A DNA stretch of 64,000 nucleotides from MED-G105 sp039814575 (GTDB taxonomy: Bacteria; Pseudomonadota; Alphaproteobacteria; Caulobacterales; Parvularculaceae): NCBI GenBank assembly GCA_039814575.1, contig JBCCAY010000006.1:62001-126000 (forward strand), given 5' to 3'. The notes beneath the pieces were generated by a model, which was not told the origin of the DNA, searched no databases, and saw only the letters and a list, made by a program, of their open reading frames with translations. Made by a program: the position numbers and the translations under genes. Positions 1-8,095 of the stretch are shown here, piece by piece. The stretch's first letter is position 1; each line of letters opens with the position of its first letter.

Positions 1-1
1 C

Positions 2-523
2 CTCAACGCCGGCGTTGAAGCAGCGCACGCTGGCGACGCAGGCCGCGGATTTGCGTTGGTGGCGAAAGAAGTTCGTAATCTCGCGCAACGCTGCACCAAC
101 GCCGCGAAAGAAATAAAAGTGCTTGTCTCATCAAGCGCCGGGCACGTGTCCGATGGCGTTGAGCAGGTGAACTCAACAGGCGTCGCGCTAAAAGAAATCA
201 TTGAGCGGATCGAAAAAATCAGCTGCTTGGCGAACGACATCGCCACCTCGTCGCAAGAGCAATCTTCCGCGCTCGATGAAGTGACGAAAGCTGTGAACGA
301 ACTCGACACCGTTACGCAAAAGAATGCCGCGATGGTCGAAGAAACAACCGCCGCAAGTCACCAAATGCGCGACAACGCAGTGCGGTTAGCCGCGTTGATG
401 GATGGGTTCACCCTTGATGACGGCGCGCGCCAGAACGAGGAAAACGAGCAAGCGCCTCGCCGTCGACGCCGTCCGGACAGCGCCCGTGAAATGGCTCCGC
501 GGCGGCGCGGCGCGGCCGCTTGA
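2..523 (+). CDS. Methyl-accepting chemotaxis protein, C-terminal part (5' end outside window)
   Basis: The frame is open from base 2 and ends at the TGA at 521-523, so only about 173 C-terminal residues are present. The first residues (NAGVEAAHAGDAGRGFALV) are the highly conserved hairpin tip of the MCP cytoplasmic signalling domain, which contacts CheA and CheW. They are followed by VAKEVRNLAQR and the heptad-rich descending helix (SSQEQSSALDEV, NAAMVEETTAAS). The tail is a basic, Arg-rich stretch (APRRRRRPDS) and ends in GAAA; no NWETF-type pentapeptide for CheR/CheB docking is seen. Sensor, transmembrane and HAMP parts lie upstream, so the ligand cannot be judged. The downstream operon is convergent, with about 40 bp between the stops. 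Confidence 0.93.
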   Translation, partial: LNAGVEAAHAGDAGRGFALVAKEVRNLAQRCTNAAKEIKVLVSSSAGHVSDGVEQVNSTGVALKEIIERIEKISCLANDIATSSQEQSSALDEVTKAVNELDTVTQKNAAMVEETTAASHQMRDNAVRLAALMDGFTLDDGARQNEENEQAPRRRRRPDSAREMAPRRRGAAA

Positions 524-563
524 GACTTAACTGTCGCAAACGGCCAATTCGCGATTGAGCGAC

Positions 564-2024
564 TTAGCTGATTTTGAAGTGAACATACTTCATTTCAACG
601 AACTCTTCGATGCCGTGACGCGACCCTTCTCGGCCGATCCCGGATTCTTTTACGCCGCCGAACGGCGCGACTTCGTTTGATAAGACCCCGGCGTTAACGC
701 CGACCATGCCGGATTCGAGCGCTTCGGACACGCGGAAGGCGCGGGACAAATCCTTCGTATAGATATAAGCGGAAAGCCCGTACCGCGTGGCGTTCGCATA
801 GTTGACCGCCTCTTCTTCCGTATCAAAACGATAAAGCGGCGCGACAGGCCCAAACGTCTCTTCCTCAGCGAGCTGCATATCAACATGGGCGCCGGCGAGC
901 ACCGTCGGCTTATAGAAGTTACCGCCAAGCGGATGCGCCGCGCCGCCCGTCAAAACCGTCGCGCCTTTAGCGACCGCGTCGTCCACATGACGCGCTACTT
1001 TTTGAAAGCCGGCGGCGTTGATCAAGGGTCCGATGTCGACGCCCTCTTTAGCGTCGCCCGGCCCAACCGTGAACGCTTCAACGCGCGCGGCGAGTTTCTC
1101 AGCGAAAGCGTCAAACACCGACGCTTGAACAAGAATGCGGTTCGCGCACACGCATGTCTGTCCGGAGTTACGGAACTTGCTGGCGATCACTTCTTCCACG
1201 GCGTCGTCGAGATCGGCGTCGTCAAAAACAATGAAAGGCGCATTGCCGCCAAGCTCCAATGACGTCTTGATGACCCGGCGCGCGCACTGCTCAGCGAGCA
1301 GCTTGCCCACCGGCGTCGACCCGGTGAATGTCAGAACACGGATGGCGTCGTGCGAGGTCAACACGCCGCCAATCGCCGGCGCATCGCCCGTCACGACGTT
1401 CAAAACCCCTGCCGGCAGGCCAGCTTCTTCCGCAAGCGCCGCCAAGGCGAGGGCTGAATAGGGCGTATCCGGCGCCGGCTTTAGAACTTGCGTGCACCCA
1501 GCGGCGAGGGCCGGCGCTATTTTTCGCGTAACGCAAGCGCTTGGAAAATTCCACGGCGTGATAGCCGCCGTGACGCCGGCTGGTTCTTTGGTGACGATGA
1601 TCCGGCGGTCGCGTTGTTTCGCTGGAATGGTCTCACCATAGACGCGTTTTCCTTCCTCTGCGAACCATTTGATGAACGCTGCGCCATAGACGACTTCGCC
1701 CACCGATTGCGCCAATGGTTTGCCGCACTCGGCGGTCATGATCCGCGCCAGCGCGTCTTGGTTTTCGATGATAAGATCATGCCACGCCAGCATAATGTCG
1801 GCGCGCTCATGGGGCGTCATCGCCTTCCATGCCGGAAATGCCGCCGCGGCGGCGTCGACAGCGCGTGTCGCTTCTTCTGCGCCCATAAACGGCGCATCGC
1901 CAATTTTATCACCGGTCGCCGGATCAAAAACGTCCTCACGCGCCCCATTGTCAGCGTCAACCCAACGCCCATCGATGTAAGCTTGCGATTTATACAGACG
2001 TTCCTTTTGAATGTTTAACGCCAT
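564..2024 (-). CDS. NAD(P)-dependent aldehyde dehydrogenase, succinate-semialdehyde / aspartate-semialdehyde (DoeC) type
   Basis: A 486-residue aldehyde dehydrogenase of the succinate-semialdehyde dehydrogenase family, which oxidises a short semialdehyde to its acid with NAD(P). Visible landmarks are PWNFPSACVTRK (cofactor/Asn region), FTGSTPVGK, the general-base Glu in LELGGNAPFIVF, the nucleophile Cys in NSGQTCVCANR and EETFGPVAPLYRF near the C-terminus. The length is normal. The ATG at 2024 follows AAAGGACG. It is the last gene of a minus-strand operon behind an aminotransferase, EutC-like and EutB-like genes. In ectoine catabolism DoeC oxidises aspartate semialdehyde, the product of the DoeD transaminase, so a DoeC role is the best contextual guess. 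Succinate-semialdehyde or glutarate-semialdehyde oxidation remains possible. Confidence 0.85.
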   Translation of the reverse strand: MALNIQKERLYKSQAYIDGRWVDADNGAREDVFDPATGDKIGDAPFMGAEEATRAVDAAAAAFPAWKAMTPHERADIMLAWHDLIIENQDALARIMTAECGKPLAQSVGEVVYGAAFIKWFAEEGKRVYGETIPAKQRDRRIIVTKEPAGVTAAITPWNFPSACVTRKIAPALAAGCTQVLKPAPDTPYSALALAALAEEAGLPAGVLNVVTGDAPAIGGVLTSHDAIRVLTFTGSTPVGKLLAEQCARRVIKTSLELGGNAPFIVFDDADLDDAVEEVIASKFRNSGQTCVCANRILVQASVFDAFAEKLAARVEAFTVGPGDAKEGVDIGPLINAAGFQKVARHVDDAVAKGATVLTGGAAHPLGGNFYKPTVLAGAHVDMQLAEEETFGPVAPLYRFDTEEEAVNYANATRYGLSAYIYTKDLSRAFRVSEALESGMVGVNAGVLSNEVAPFGGVKESGIGREGSRHGIEEFVEMKYVHFKIS

Positions 2025-2183
2025 CGCACAATCGTCCTTTCAAAAACACAGAGCGCCTGAGGCGACCGCCGCAACCGGCGTTCATCTCAAGCGCTCAAAG
2101 AAGCGAATATTTTATCGTCACATTGCCAAGTGCAGAGACGGATCAAGGGCGATCCTTCATCTGCATATGGGATCGCGAACGAT

Positions 2184-3569
2184 CTAAAGCGTTGCAGCGA
2201 CTTTATCGACGCCTTTTGCAACCTTCTCGACAATTTCGTCAACGTCCGCACGGTTCGTCACGAGCGGCGGCGCGAAGCCGAGAATGTCGCCATGGGGCAT
2301 CGCGCGGCAAACAACGCCTTCCGCTAAACACGCAGCCGACAATTGCGCGCCAACCTTAAGGTTGGCGTCAAAGCGGGTCTTTTTCTCTGGGTCGGCGACA
2401 AACTCGATCGCCGCGAGCAAGTTCACGCCGCGCACTTCGCCCACATAAGGCTTGTTCGCAAAGGTTTCACGCATGCGCTCTTGGAAGTAGCCGCCGGTTT
2501 CACGGACGTTTTCCATGAGGTTCTCTTTCTCGATGACCTCAAGGTTAGCAAGACCAGCAGCCGCGCAAGACGGGTGCGAGGTATAAGTGTAGCCGTGGGA
2601 GAAGAGGCCGAACTCGTCTTCGCCTTTTTGTAGAACGTCCCATACGCGCTCGCCGACGATGGAGGCGGACAGCGGCAGATAGGCGCTCGTTAGGCCCTTC
2701 GCCACGGTCATAAGGTCTGGCTTCATGCCATAAAAATGGCTACCGAACGGCGTACCCATGCGTCCAAAGCCGCAGACGACTTCGTCAGCAATCAAAAGAA
2801 CATCGTATTTGTCGAGAACCGGCTGGATGGCTTCCCAATACCCTTCCGGCGCAGGAATAAGTCCGCCCGTGCCGAGCATCGGCTCAGCGATGAAGGCGGC
2901 GACCGTGTCCGCGCCTTCGGCGAGGATCATTGCTTCAAGATCGGCTGCGCACTTGGCGGAGAACTCTTTCTCCGACATGCCGGGCTCCGCTTCCCAATAA
3001 TGGTGCGGATTGGTCGTGTGCAGAATAGGTCCGGTCGGGATGTCAAACGCCGTGTGGTAGAACGGCAGTCCGGTAAGGCCGCCGGACATGACGGAACACC
3101 CGTGATAGCCGCGTTTACGGGCGATAATCTTCTTTTTCTCAGGACGCCCGAGAACATTGTTGTAGTACCAAACAATCTTCATCTGAGTTTCGTTGGCGTC
3201 CGATCCGGACAGGCCGAAGAAAACGCGGCGCATATTATCCGGCGCCCATTCGAGGATTTTCTTGGACAGCAAAATGCCCGGCTCGTGGCTTTGCATCGCA
3301 TAGGAATGAACGTAAGCGAGCTTTTTCATTTGCTCGTAAACGGCGTCTGCGACTTCCGTACGGCCATAGCCGATATTGACGCAGTAAAGACCAGCGAAGG
3401 CGTCAATGACTTCCTCGCCCTTCGTCGTCACCGTGCGGATGCCTTTACCGGTCTCGATGATCCGCGGATCGGGCGTCGCCCCGCCGGCGAAGCTCTTAAG
3501 ATTGGTAAAAGGATGGATGACCGTGTCGCGGTCAATCTGTTCAAGGCTTTGATTGTGTAAAGCGTCCAT
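2184..3569 (-). CDS. Class III PLP-dependent aminotransferase, DoeD-like
   Basis: A 461-residue fold-type I, class III (omega) aminotransferase. Residues seen: the N-terminal INPFTN-like segment (HPFTNLKSFA), the PLP phosphate loop GLSGSDANE, KRGYHGCSVMSG, the Asp that pairs with the pyridine nitrogen in LLIADEVVCGFGR, the Schiff-base Lys in MTVAKGLTSAYLP, and HGYTYTSHPS. The ATG at 3569 is preceded by AAGGGAC. Enzymes of this group move an amino group from a terminal amine to pyruvate or 2-oxoglutarate. With the neighbouring EutB/EutC-like genes and a semialdehyde dehydrogenase it fits DoeD, the 2,4-diaminobutyrate transaminase of ectoine degradation. Taurine-, beta-alanine- or GABA-pyruvate transaminases look similar, so the substrate is inferred from context. 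Confidence 0.85.
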   Translation of the reverse strand: MDALHNQSLEQIDRDTVIHPFTNLKSFAGGATPDPRIIETGKGIRTVTTKGEEVIDAFAGLYCVNIGYGRTEVADAVYEQMKKLAYVHSYAMQSHEPGILLSKKILEWAPDNMRRVFFGLSGSDANETQMKIVWYYNNVLGRPEKKKIIARKRGYHGCSVMSGGLTGLPFYHTAFDIPTGPILHTTNPHHYWEAEPGMSEKEFSAKCAADLEAMILAEGADTVAAFIAEPMLGTGGLIPAPEGYWEAIQPVLDKYDVLLIADEVVCGFGRMGTPFGSHFYGMKPDLMTVAKGLTSAYLPLSASIVGERVWDVLQKGEDEFGLFSHGYTYTSHPSCAAAGLANLEVIEKENLMENVRETGGYFQERMRETFANKPYVGEVRGVNLLAAIEFVADPEKKTRFDANLKVGAQLSAACLAEGVVCRAMPHGDILGFAPPLVTNRADVDEIVEKVAKGVDKVAATL

Positions 3570-3604
3570 GGGACGGTCCCTTTCTTTCGCGTCTTCAGCG
3601 CTCG

Positions 3605-4606
3605 TTAGGTCTCAAAAATCTGTCCGACCGATCGGCCCGCCGCGGCGCGCAAAACATGTAATGCGATGGCCGTATCCTGAACGCCGACGCCGCTCAAGTC
3701 GCAAATGGAAATTTGCTCTGCGGCTTGACGTCCTTGCGCCTTTCCGCGCGCAATATCGCCGAGGGCGACGGGCGTGGTTTTGAGGCTCGTATCCTTACCG
3801 ACATGCTGTAACTCGCCATGGGTGCGGCTCTGTTCGGGTTTATCCGCAGCGATAATGTCGGCGCGGGCGAACACGGCCGGATCAATCTCTTGTTTGCCAG
3901 GCAAATCAGCGCCCATGCAGGTGATATGCTGGCCCGGTTTCAACCAATCCGCTTTTACGATTGGCGCTTTGCTCGGCGTCGTTGTGACAATGACGTCGCT
4001 CTGTCGGACGACGTCTTCGGCCGATGTCGTCGTTTCCACCGGCACGCCGAGTTTCGCTTCCATTTCGGCTTTATAAGCGGCGAGCCGCTCTTCCGATAAA
4101 TCAGCGACCCGGATGCGCGTTACGTCGCGCACCAAGGCGACGCCCTCGGCCTGAAAACGCCCCTGAACGCCGGCGCCGACAACGCCGAGTTCGCAAGGGG
4201 CTTCGGGCGCCAAATGTTTCGCAGCAACGGCGCCCGCGAGCCCGGTGCGTAGATCGGTTAAATAGGCGTTGTCCAAGAATACCGCTTCGCAGCGGCCGGT
4301 CTTGGCGCTGACGACCACCACCATGCCGCTGGAGCTCGGCAAGCCTTGCTTTGGGTTATCAAAGAAACCAGCGGCGACTTTTACGGCGACGGACGCTTCG
4401 CCGCGCACATAGGCGGATTTGATGTCGAGATCGCCGTTATTCTCCGGTACGCCCATATGCATAATCGGCGGCATCTCTACACGGTCTTCGGCGATCCAAA
4501 TAAAAGCGTTCTCGATCGACTGAAGCGCCTCGGCGTCCATCACTGCAAGGTCGCGCAATTCGTCTTCCGTCATGAACAGAACGGGCGTTTTTTTGGGGTT
4601 CGTCAT
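3605..4606 (-). CDS. eutC: Ornithine cyclodeaminase / mu-crystallin family protein, EutC-like
   Basis: A 333-residue NAD-dependent member of the ornithine cyclodeaminase/mu-crystallin family. The Rossmann glycine motif is VVGAGVQGRFQ, and FLDNAYLTDLRTGLAGAVA is the usual family signature before it. Further landmarks are VDLSEERLAAYK-like strand two (RVADLSEERL) and VGKDTSLKTTP. The start at 4606 lies 5 bp after the eutB stop, and its Shine-Dalgarno (GGAGGG) sits inside the end of eutB, which suggests translational coupling. EutC is encoded beside EutB in ectoine/hydroxyectoine utilisation clusters. Related proteins include BhcD (iminosuccinate reductase) and simple imine reductases, so a reductase or deaminase acting on an imine from EutB is also reasonable. 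The exact substrate is not readable from sequence. Confidence 0.8.
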   Translation of the reverse strand: MTNPKKTPVLFMTEDELRDLAVMDAEALQSIENAFIWIAEDRVEMPPIMHMGVPENNGDLDIKSAYVRGEASVAVKVAAGFFDNPKQGLPSSSGMVVVVSAKTGRCEAVFLDNAYLTDLRTGLAGAVAAKHLAPEAPCELGVVGAGVQGRFQAEGVALVRDVTRIRVADLSEERLAAYKAEMEAKLGVPVETTTSAEDVVRQSDVIVTTTPSKAPIVKADWLKPGQHITCMGADLPGKQEIDPAVFARADIIAADKPEQSRTHGELQHVGKDTSLKTTPVALGDIARGKAQGRQAAEQISICDLSGVGVQDTAIALHVLRAAAGRSVGQIFET

Positions 4607-4611
4607 CGCCG

Positions 4612-5601
4612 TCAGCCCTCCAATAAATCGCGGTTCTCATCCGCGATTTTCAGCAAAACGCGCATATCCACATTCATGCCGCAGCCCATAAAGACGATCG
4701 GTCCTGGCAAATCCCGCGCCGCTTCACGCAAGAGCAAACCGACGCAGGTGCCGGCCGCGCCTTCGAACACTTGGCGTTCCCGTAAGAGCGCAAACGCCAT
4801 GCCGCGGGCGATTTCTTCTTCGCTCACTAACAGCGCGTCATCGAACAAATCACGGACGATGGGAAAGGTGAGACTGGCGTCGCCGCCGACGCCGCCGCCA
4901 AGCGAATCGGCGAGGCTCTCGACTTCCTCAACTTCAACTGGGCGACCGGCTTTCAAGCTTTCATACATGGCCGCGCCGCGATCCATGGTGACGCCGACAA
5001 TTTTTGTCTCTGGGCTGACGGCTTTCGCATAAGTGGCGACGCCCGCGCCGAGACCGCCCGCGCTTAAAGGAACAATCAGCGTACCGATATCAGAGAGGTC
5101 TTCAAAGATCTCCAGCGCCGTCGTGCCCTGACCTGCGAGCACGTAAGGATCATGGGCCGGCGAAACATAAAGCGCGCCCGTTTCCTGACTGACGCGGGCC
5201 GCCTCGCGCTCGGCGTCGTCTTGAACTTCGCCGATAATAACAATCTTGCCACCAGCGGCCGCAAGCGCGTCGCGTTTGTTTTGCGGCACTAAGGGCGACA
5301 TAAACACAGTAACGTCGATGCCGAGACGCCCGCCCGCCCAAGCGACTGCGCGGCCGTGATTGCCGGTGGAAAACGCGACGGCGCCTTTTGCACGCCCTTC
5401 ATCCAACTGCGCTGTCAAAGAACTCACCGCGCCGCGGACTTTAAACGCCCCCGTCGGCAGCGACGTATCGAGCTTGCAATAGACGTCCTTGCCGACGACC
5501 GCGCTTAACGCATTAAAGCGTACCAAGGGCGATTTCGGCACAAACGGTTTGATGCGCGCACTCGCCGCTTCGACATCGGCTTTTGAGATGGCGTGGGTCA
5601 T
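4612..5601 (-). CDS. eutB: PLP-dependent threonine dehydratase-like enzyme, EutB-like
   Basis: A 329-residue fold-type II PLP enzyme of the serine/threonine dehydratase family. The Schiff-base Lys is in PTGAFKVRGA, the substrate loop is STGNHGRAVA, and the phosphate-binding glycine loop is SAGGLGAGVA; EGAAGTCVGLLL closes the domain. There is no C-terminal ACT regulatory domain, so it is a catabolic-type enzyme. It is the second gene of the operon, 15 bp after the upstream aldehyde dehydrogenase and 5 bp before the EutC-like gene. In hydroxyectoine use, EutB is thought to dehydrate a hydroxylated diaminobutyrate derivative. The related BhcB dehydrates beta-hydroxyaspartate. Family assignment is firm; the substrate is inferred. 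Confidence 0.82.
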   Translation of the reverse strand: MTHAISKADVEAASARIKPFVPKSPLVRFNALSAVVGKDVYCKLDTSLPTGAFKVRGAVSSLTAQLDEGRAKGAVAFSTGNHGRAVAWAGGRLGIDVTVFMSPLVPQNKRDALAAAGGKIVIIGEVQDDAEREAARVSQETGALYVSPAHDPYVLAGQGTTALEIFEDLSDIGTLIVPLSAGGLGAGVATYAKAVSPETKIVGVTMDRGAAMYESLKAGRPVEVEEVESLADSLGGGVGGDASLTFPIVRDLFDDALLVSEEEIARGMAFALLRERQVFEGAAGTCVGLLLREAARDLPGPIVFMGCGMNVDMRVLLKIADENRDLLEG

Positions 5602-5616
5602 AGTTAAGGCCGCCGA

Positions 5617-7113
5617 CTAAGCCACATCCATACAGATGTACTTCGTCTCCATATAATCTTCGAGGCTGTAATGGCCGCCTTCGCGGCCGAGGCCGGACTG
5701 TTTGTGACCGCCGAACGGGATCGGCGGACCGGTGAAGGACGGCGTATTAACACCCACCATGCCGTATTCAAGGGCTTCCCCGACACGCCAGATGCGCCGC
5801 ATGTCATTGGTGTAAAGGTAGGACGCCAGGCCGTAGTGCGTATCGTTGGCGAGGGCGACGACCTCTTCTTCGGTGTCAAACGGGAAAATCGCGGCGACAG
5901 GGCCGAAAGTTTCCTCGCGGAAAATCGCCATCTCAGGCGTTGCATCGACGATCACGGTCGGAGCGAAGAAGTTCGGCCCGAAATCCGCGCCGCCGCCCGC
6001 CAGAAGACGCCCGCCCTTCGTCACGGCGTCATCGACATGGGCGGCGCATTTCTCAACGGCCGCCTTGTTCATAAGCGGCCCTTGCTCGACGCCGTCTTCC
6101 CAGCCTGGGCCGACTTTCATCGCTTTGGCCGCCGCGGCGAACTTCTCGCAGAATGCGTCATAGATAGACCGCTGCACAAAGATGCGGTTCGCGGCGAGGC
6201 AGTCTTGGCCTGTGGTCGTGAATTTGGCGACGACCGCATCAGCGACCGTTTTGTCCAGATCGCAATCATCGAACGCAATGAAGGGCGCATGGCCGCCAAG
6301 CTCCATGGAGACCTTTTTGACCGTTTCTGCGCTCTGGCGAATGAGAATGCGGCCGACTTCCGTTGAGCCTGTGAAAGAAATCGCCTTCACGTCAGGGCTG
6401 TCCGTGAGCGCGCCGCCAAGCTCGCGCCCGTCGCCGACGATGACGCTGAAAACCCCGGCCGGAACGCCGGCTTCTTCAGCAAGTTCGGCGAGCGCCAATG
6501 CGGAAAGCGGCGTCTCAGAGGCCGGGCGAACCACCATCGAGCATCCCGCGGCGAGCGCCGCGCCGGCTTTGCGCGTAATCATCGCGGAGGGGAAGTTCCA
6601 GGGCGTCACAGCCGCCGTCACGCCAATCGGCTCGCGCAAGACCAGCATTCGCCGATCGGGCTTGTGGGGCGCCAAAACCTCACCGTCGATCCGTTCAGCT
6701 TCGGCGGCGAACCAGGTCAAGAACCCGGCAGCGTAGTCAATTTCACCGCGCGCTTCTTCTAAGGGCTTGCCCTGCTCGGCGGTCATAATGAGGGAAAGAT
6801 CTTCTTTATGCGCGGTCATCAAGTCCGCCCAGCGCCGCAAAATCGCGCCCCGCTCTTTGGCGAGCAACGCCCGCCACGCCGGAAAGGCGCGCTTTGCCGC
6901 AATGATGGCTTTGTCAGCATCCGCCGCCGACGCCTTAGCGACCTGAGCGATCACCGTGTTGGAAGCCGGACACTCAATATCGACGCCCACATCCGAAGAG
7001 GCCGCCCAAGCGCCGTCAATATAAGATGCCGTGCGCACCAAGCGCGCTTCTTTAACGCTAGCGAGCAGCGCCGCGCCGCCGGCTTCGTTGGATCCGATCG
7101 TCATCGTAGTCAA
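5617..7113 (-). CDS. NAD(P)-dependent succinate-semialdehyde dehydrogenase family protein (second paralogue)
   Basis: A 498-residue aldehyde dehydrogenase and first gene of the minus-strand operon. Landmarks: PWNFPSAMITRKAGAALA, FTGSTEVGR, MELGGHAPFIAF with the general-base Glu, the catalytic Cys in TTGQDCLAANR, and EETFGPVAAIFPFD. The start is the TTG at 7113: GGAGGTGA lies 7 nt upstream of it, while the first ATG (7104) would be 16 nt away. It is clearly a paralogue of the enzyme at 564-2024 in the same operon, although several active-site neighbours differ (QDC against QTC; GHAP against GNAP). Two different semialdehydes in one pathway, or the acid steps before and after transamination, would explain the pair. 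The substrate is unknown. Confidence 0.85.
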   Translation of the reverse strand: MTTMTIGSNEAGGAALLASVKEARLVRTASYIDGAWAASSDVGVDIECPASNTVIAQVAKASAADADKAIIAAKRAFPAWRALLAKERGAILRRWADLMTAHKEDLSLIMTAEQGKPLEEARGEIDYAAGFLTWFAAEAERIDGEVLAPHKPDRRMLVLREPIGVTAAVTPWNFPSAMITRKAGAALAAGCSMVVRPASETPLSALALAELAEEAGVPAGVFSVIVGDGRELGGALTDSPDVKAISFTGSTEVGRILIRQSAETVKKVSMELGGHAPFIAFDDCDLDKTVADAVVAKFTTTGQDCLAANRIFVQRSIYDAFCEKFAAAAKAMKVGPGWEDGVEQGPLMNKAAVEKCAAHVDDAVTKGGRLLAGGGADFGPNFFAPTVIVDATPEMAIFREETFGPVAAIFPFDTEEEVVALANDTHYGLASYLYTNDMRRIWRVGEALEYGMVGVNTPSFTGPPIPFGGHKQSGLGREGGHYSLEDYMETKYICMDVA

Positions 7114-7201
7114 AGCGTCACCTCCGGCCCGGTGGGGCCGTCAAAAGCGTCTCGCGCTGTTGGAACATAATCGGAAATATAGCCTTGAAATGCGACGCGT
7201 G

Positions 7202-7241
7202 TTATCGATAATAAAGAAAACGAGACGAATTTTGTTTATTC
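7202..7241. promoter_or_regulatory. Probable Lrp/AsnC-type operator in the divergent intergenic region
   Basis: The 148 bp between the two divergent genes turns AT-rich from about 7165. It holds a perfect 10-bp palindrome TTATCGATAA (7202-7211) and, 15 bp on, GAATTTTGTTTATTC (7227-7241), a 15-bp interrupted palindrome with GAAT/ATTC arms and a T/A-rich centre. The second site resembles the 15-bp, AT-centred sites bound by Lrp-family regulators. It lies just upstream of the lrp-like gene, so autoregulation and control of the operon are both plausible. No binding data support this; it is inferred from symmetry and position. Confidence 0.4.
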
Positions 7242-7261
7242 TAAAAAAAGAACGACAGATA

Positions 7262-7723
7262 ATGGCATTAGACGAAATTGATCGAAAACTCCTCTACGCG
7301 GTTCAACGCAATGCGCGCCTGACGGCCGCTGAAATCGGCCAAGCCTGCGGCTTGTCGCCGACAGCGGCGCTAAAGCGGTACAAAAAACTGAAATCGGACG
7401 GCGTCATTCTCGGCGACGTATCAATTGTCGAACCTGAGGCGGTCGGCTTATCGGTGACAATGATCGTCCTAGTGACGCTCGAGCGGGAACGACGGGATCT
7501 GATTGACGCCTTTAAAGCCGCCGTGCGGACCGAAGATCGTATCATGCAAGGCTACGCCACCACGGGCGACGCCGATTTCATGCTCGTCATCACGGCGCGT
7601 GACGTCCGCGATTATGAAACCTTCACCCAAGACTTTTTCTACGACCAGCACCGCGTCAAGAATTTCAAAACGCTCGTTGTCTTGGACAAAATTAAACTGG
7701 GCATGACCGTACCGTTATTGTGA
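7262..7723 (+). CDS. Lrp/AsnC family transcriptional regulator
   Basis: A 153-residue regulator with an N-terminal winged helix-turn-helix (LDEIDRKLLYAVQRNARLT, then AEIGQACGLSPTAALKRYKKL) and a C-terminal RAM/AsnC ligand-binding domain (TTGDADFMLVITARDVRDYE, then TLVVLDKIKLG). Length and architecture are standard. The ATG at 7262 gives the typical MALDEIDRKLL opening; the frame extends upstream but that part would be Lys/Ile-rich and unlike the family. It is divergent from the aldehyde dehydrogenase/EutB/EutC/aminotransferase operon. Ectoine catabolic clusters often carry an AsnC-type regulator (DoeX/AsnC), so local control of the operon in response to a pathway intermediate is likely. The effector is unknown. 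Confidence 0.9.
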   Translation: MALDEIDRKLLYAVQRNARLTAAEIGQACGLSPTAALKRYKKLKSDGVILGDVSIVEPEAVGLSVTMIVLVTLERERRDLIDAFKAAVRTEDRIMQGYATTGDADFMLVITARDVRDYETFTQDFFYDQHRVKNFKTLVVLDKIKLGMTVPLL

Positions 7724-8095
7724 TCACGGAGCGTCGGCCCACGGACGACGAACGCCGCAAACAATATCTAGATCGACGACTTTAACGCCGCCACGATGCT
7801 GCACCGCAAGGTCAGCCCGCTCGCTAATTTGTGAACCGTTTTCTGTGGAAAACTGATAATTAGGCGCATTTTCATCGCCGCCCCACATTGCGAAACCGTA
7901 ATAATTTTCGAATACAGAACATGTCGAGACCGTCGACAGGGACCATGCGGGATTGAGGGCGTCCACGCAGCGGCTTTTATCAGTTGGCGGAACACATTGA
8001 TCGTATTCTAGCTTTATCCATTCTTTGTGAGAGGGAGATTCCCGTTGGTTGTGTCGCATATGCGCGTTCGGACGCCCAACCGAAAAACGCGCCAA
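7724..8095 (-). CDS. Uncharacterised Cys/Trp-containing ORF, possibly an N-terminally truncated remnant
   Basis: A 123-codon frame that I do not recognise. Its last 90 codons read like real coding sequence: low Arg/Ala, many aromatic residues and spaced cysteines (YDQCVPPTDKSRC, STVSTCSVFENYYG, VDLDIVCGVRRP). The first 30 residues look different and overlap the start of the divergent TonB receptor gene by about 50 bp. No signal peptide is visible, although cysteine spacing like this is common in exported proteins. The stop directly abuts the stop of the lrp-like gene. It may be a small hypothetical protein or the 3' piece of a longer gene whose 5' part was lost when the receptor gene became its neighbour. 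Confidence 0.4.
   Translation of the reverse strand: MARFSVGRPNAHMRHNQRESPSHKEWIKLEYDQCVPPTDKSRCVDALNPAWSLSTVSTCSVFENYYGFAMWGGDENAPNYQFSTENGSQISERADLAVQHRGGVKVVDLDIVCGVRRPWADAP

Noticed and set aside
2736..3560. A 274-codon plus-strand open frame opposite the class III aminotransferase
   Set aside because: It is a shadow frame in GC-rich DNA: Arg/Gly/Ala composition, no domain, and the minus-strand gene has clear catalytic motifs.
3605..5601. A beta-hydroxyaspartate cycle (BhcABCD) cluster
   Set aside because: EutB/EutC-like enzymes resemble BhcB and BhcD, but no BhcA-type class V transaminase and no BhcC aldolase are encoded here; the transaminase is class III.
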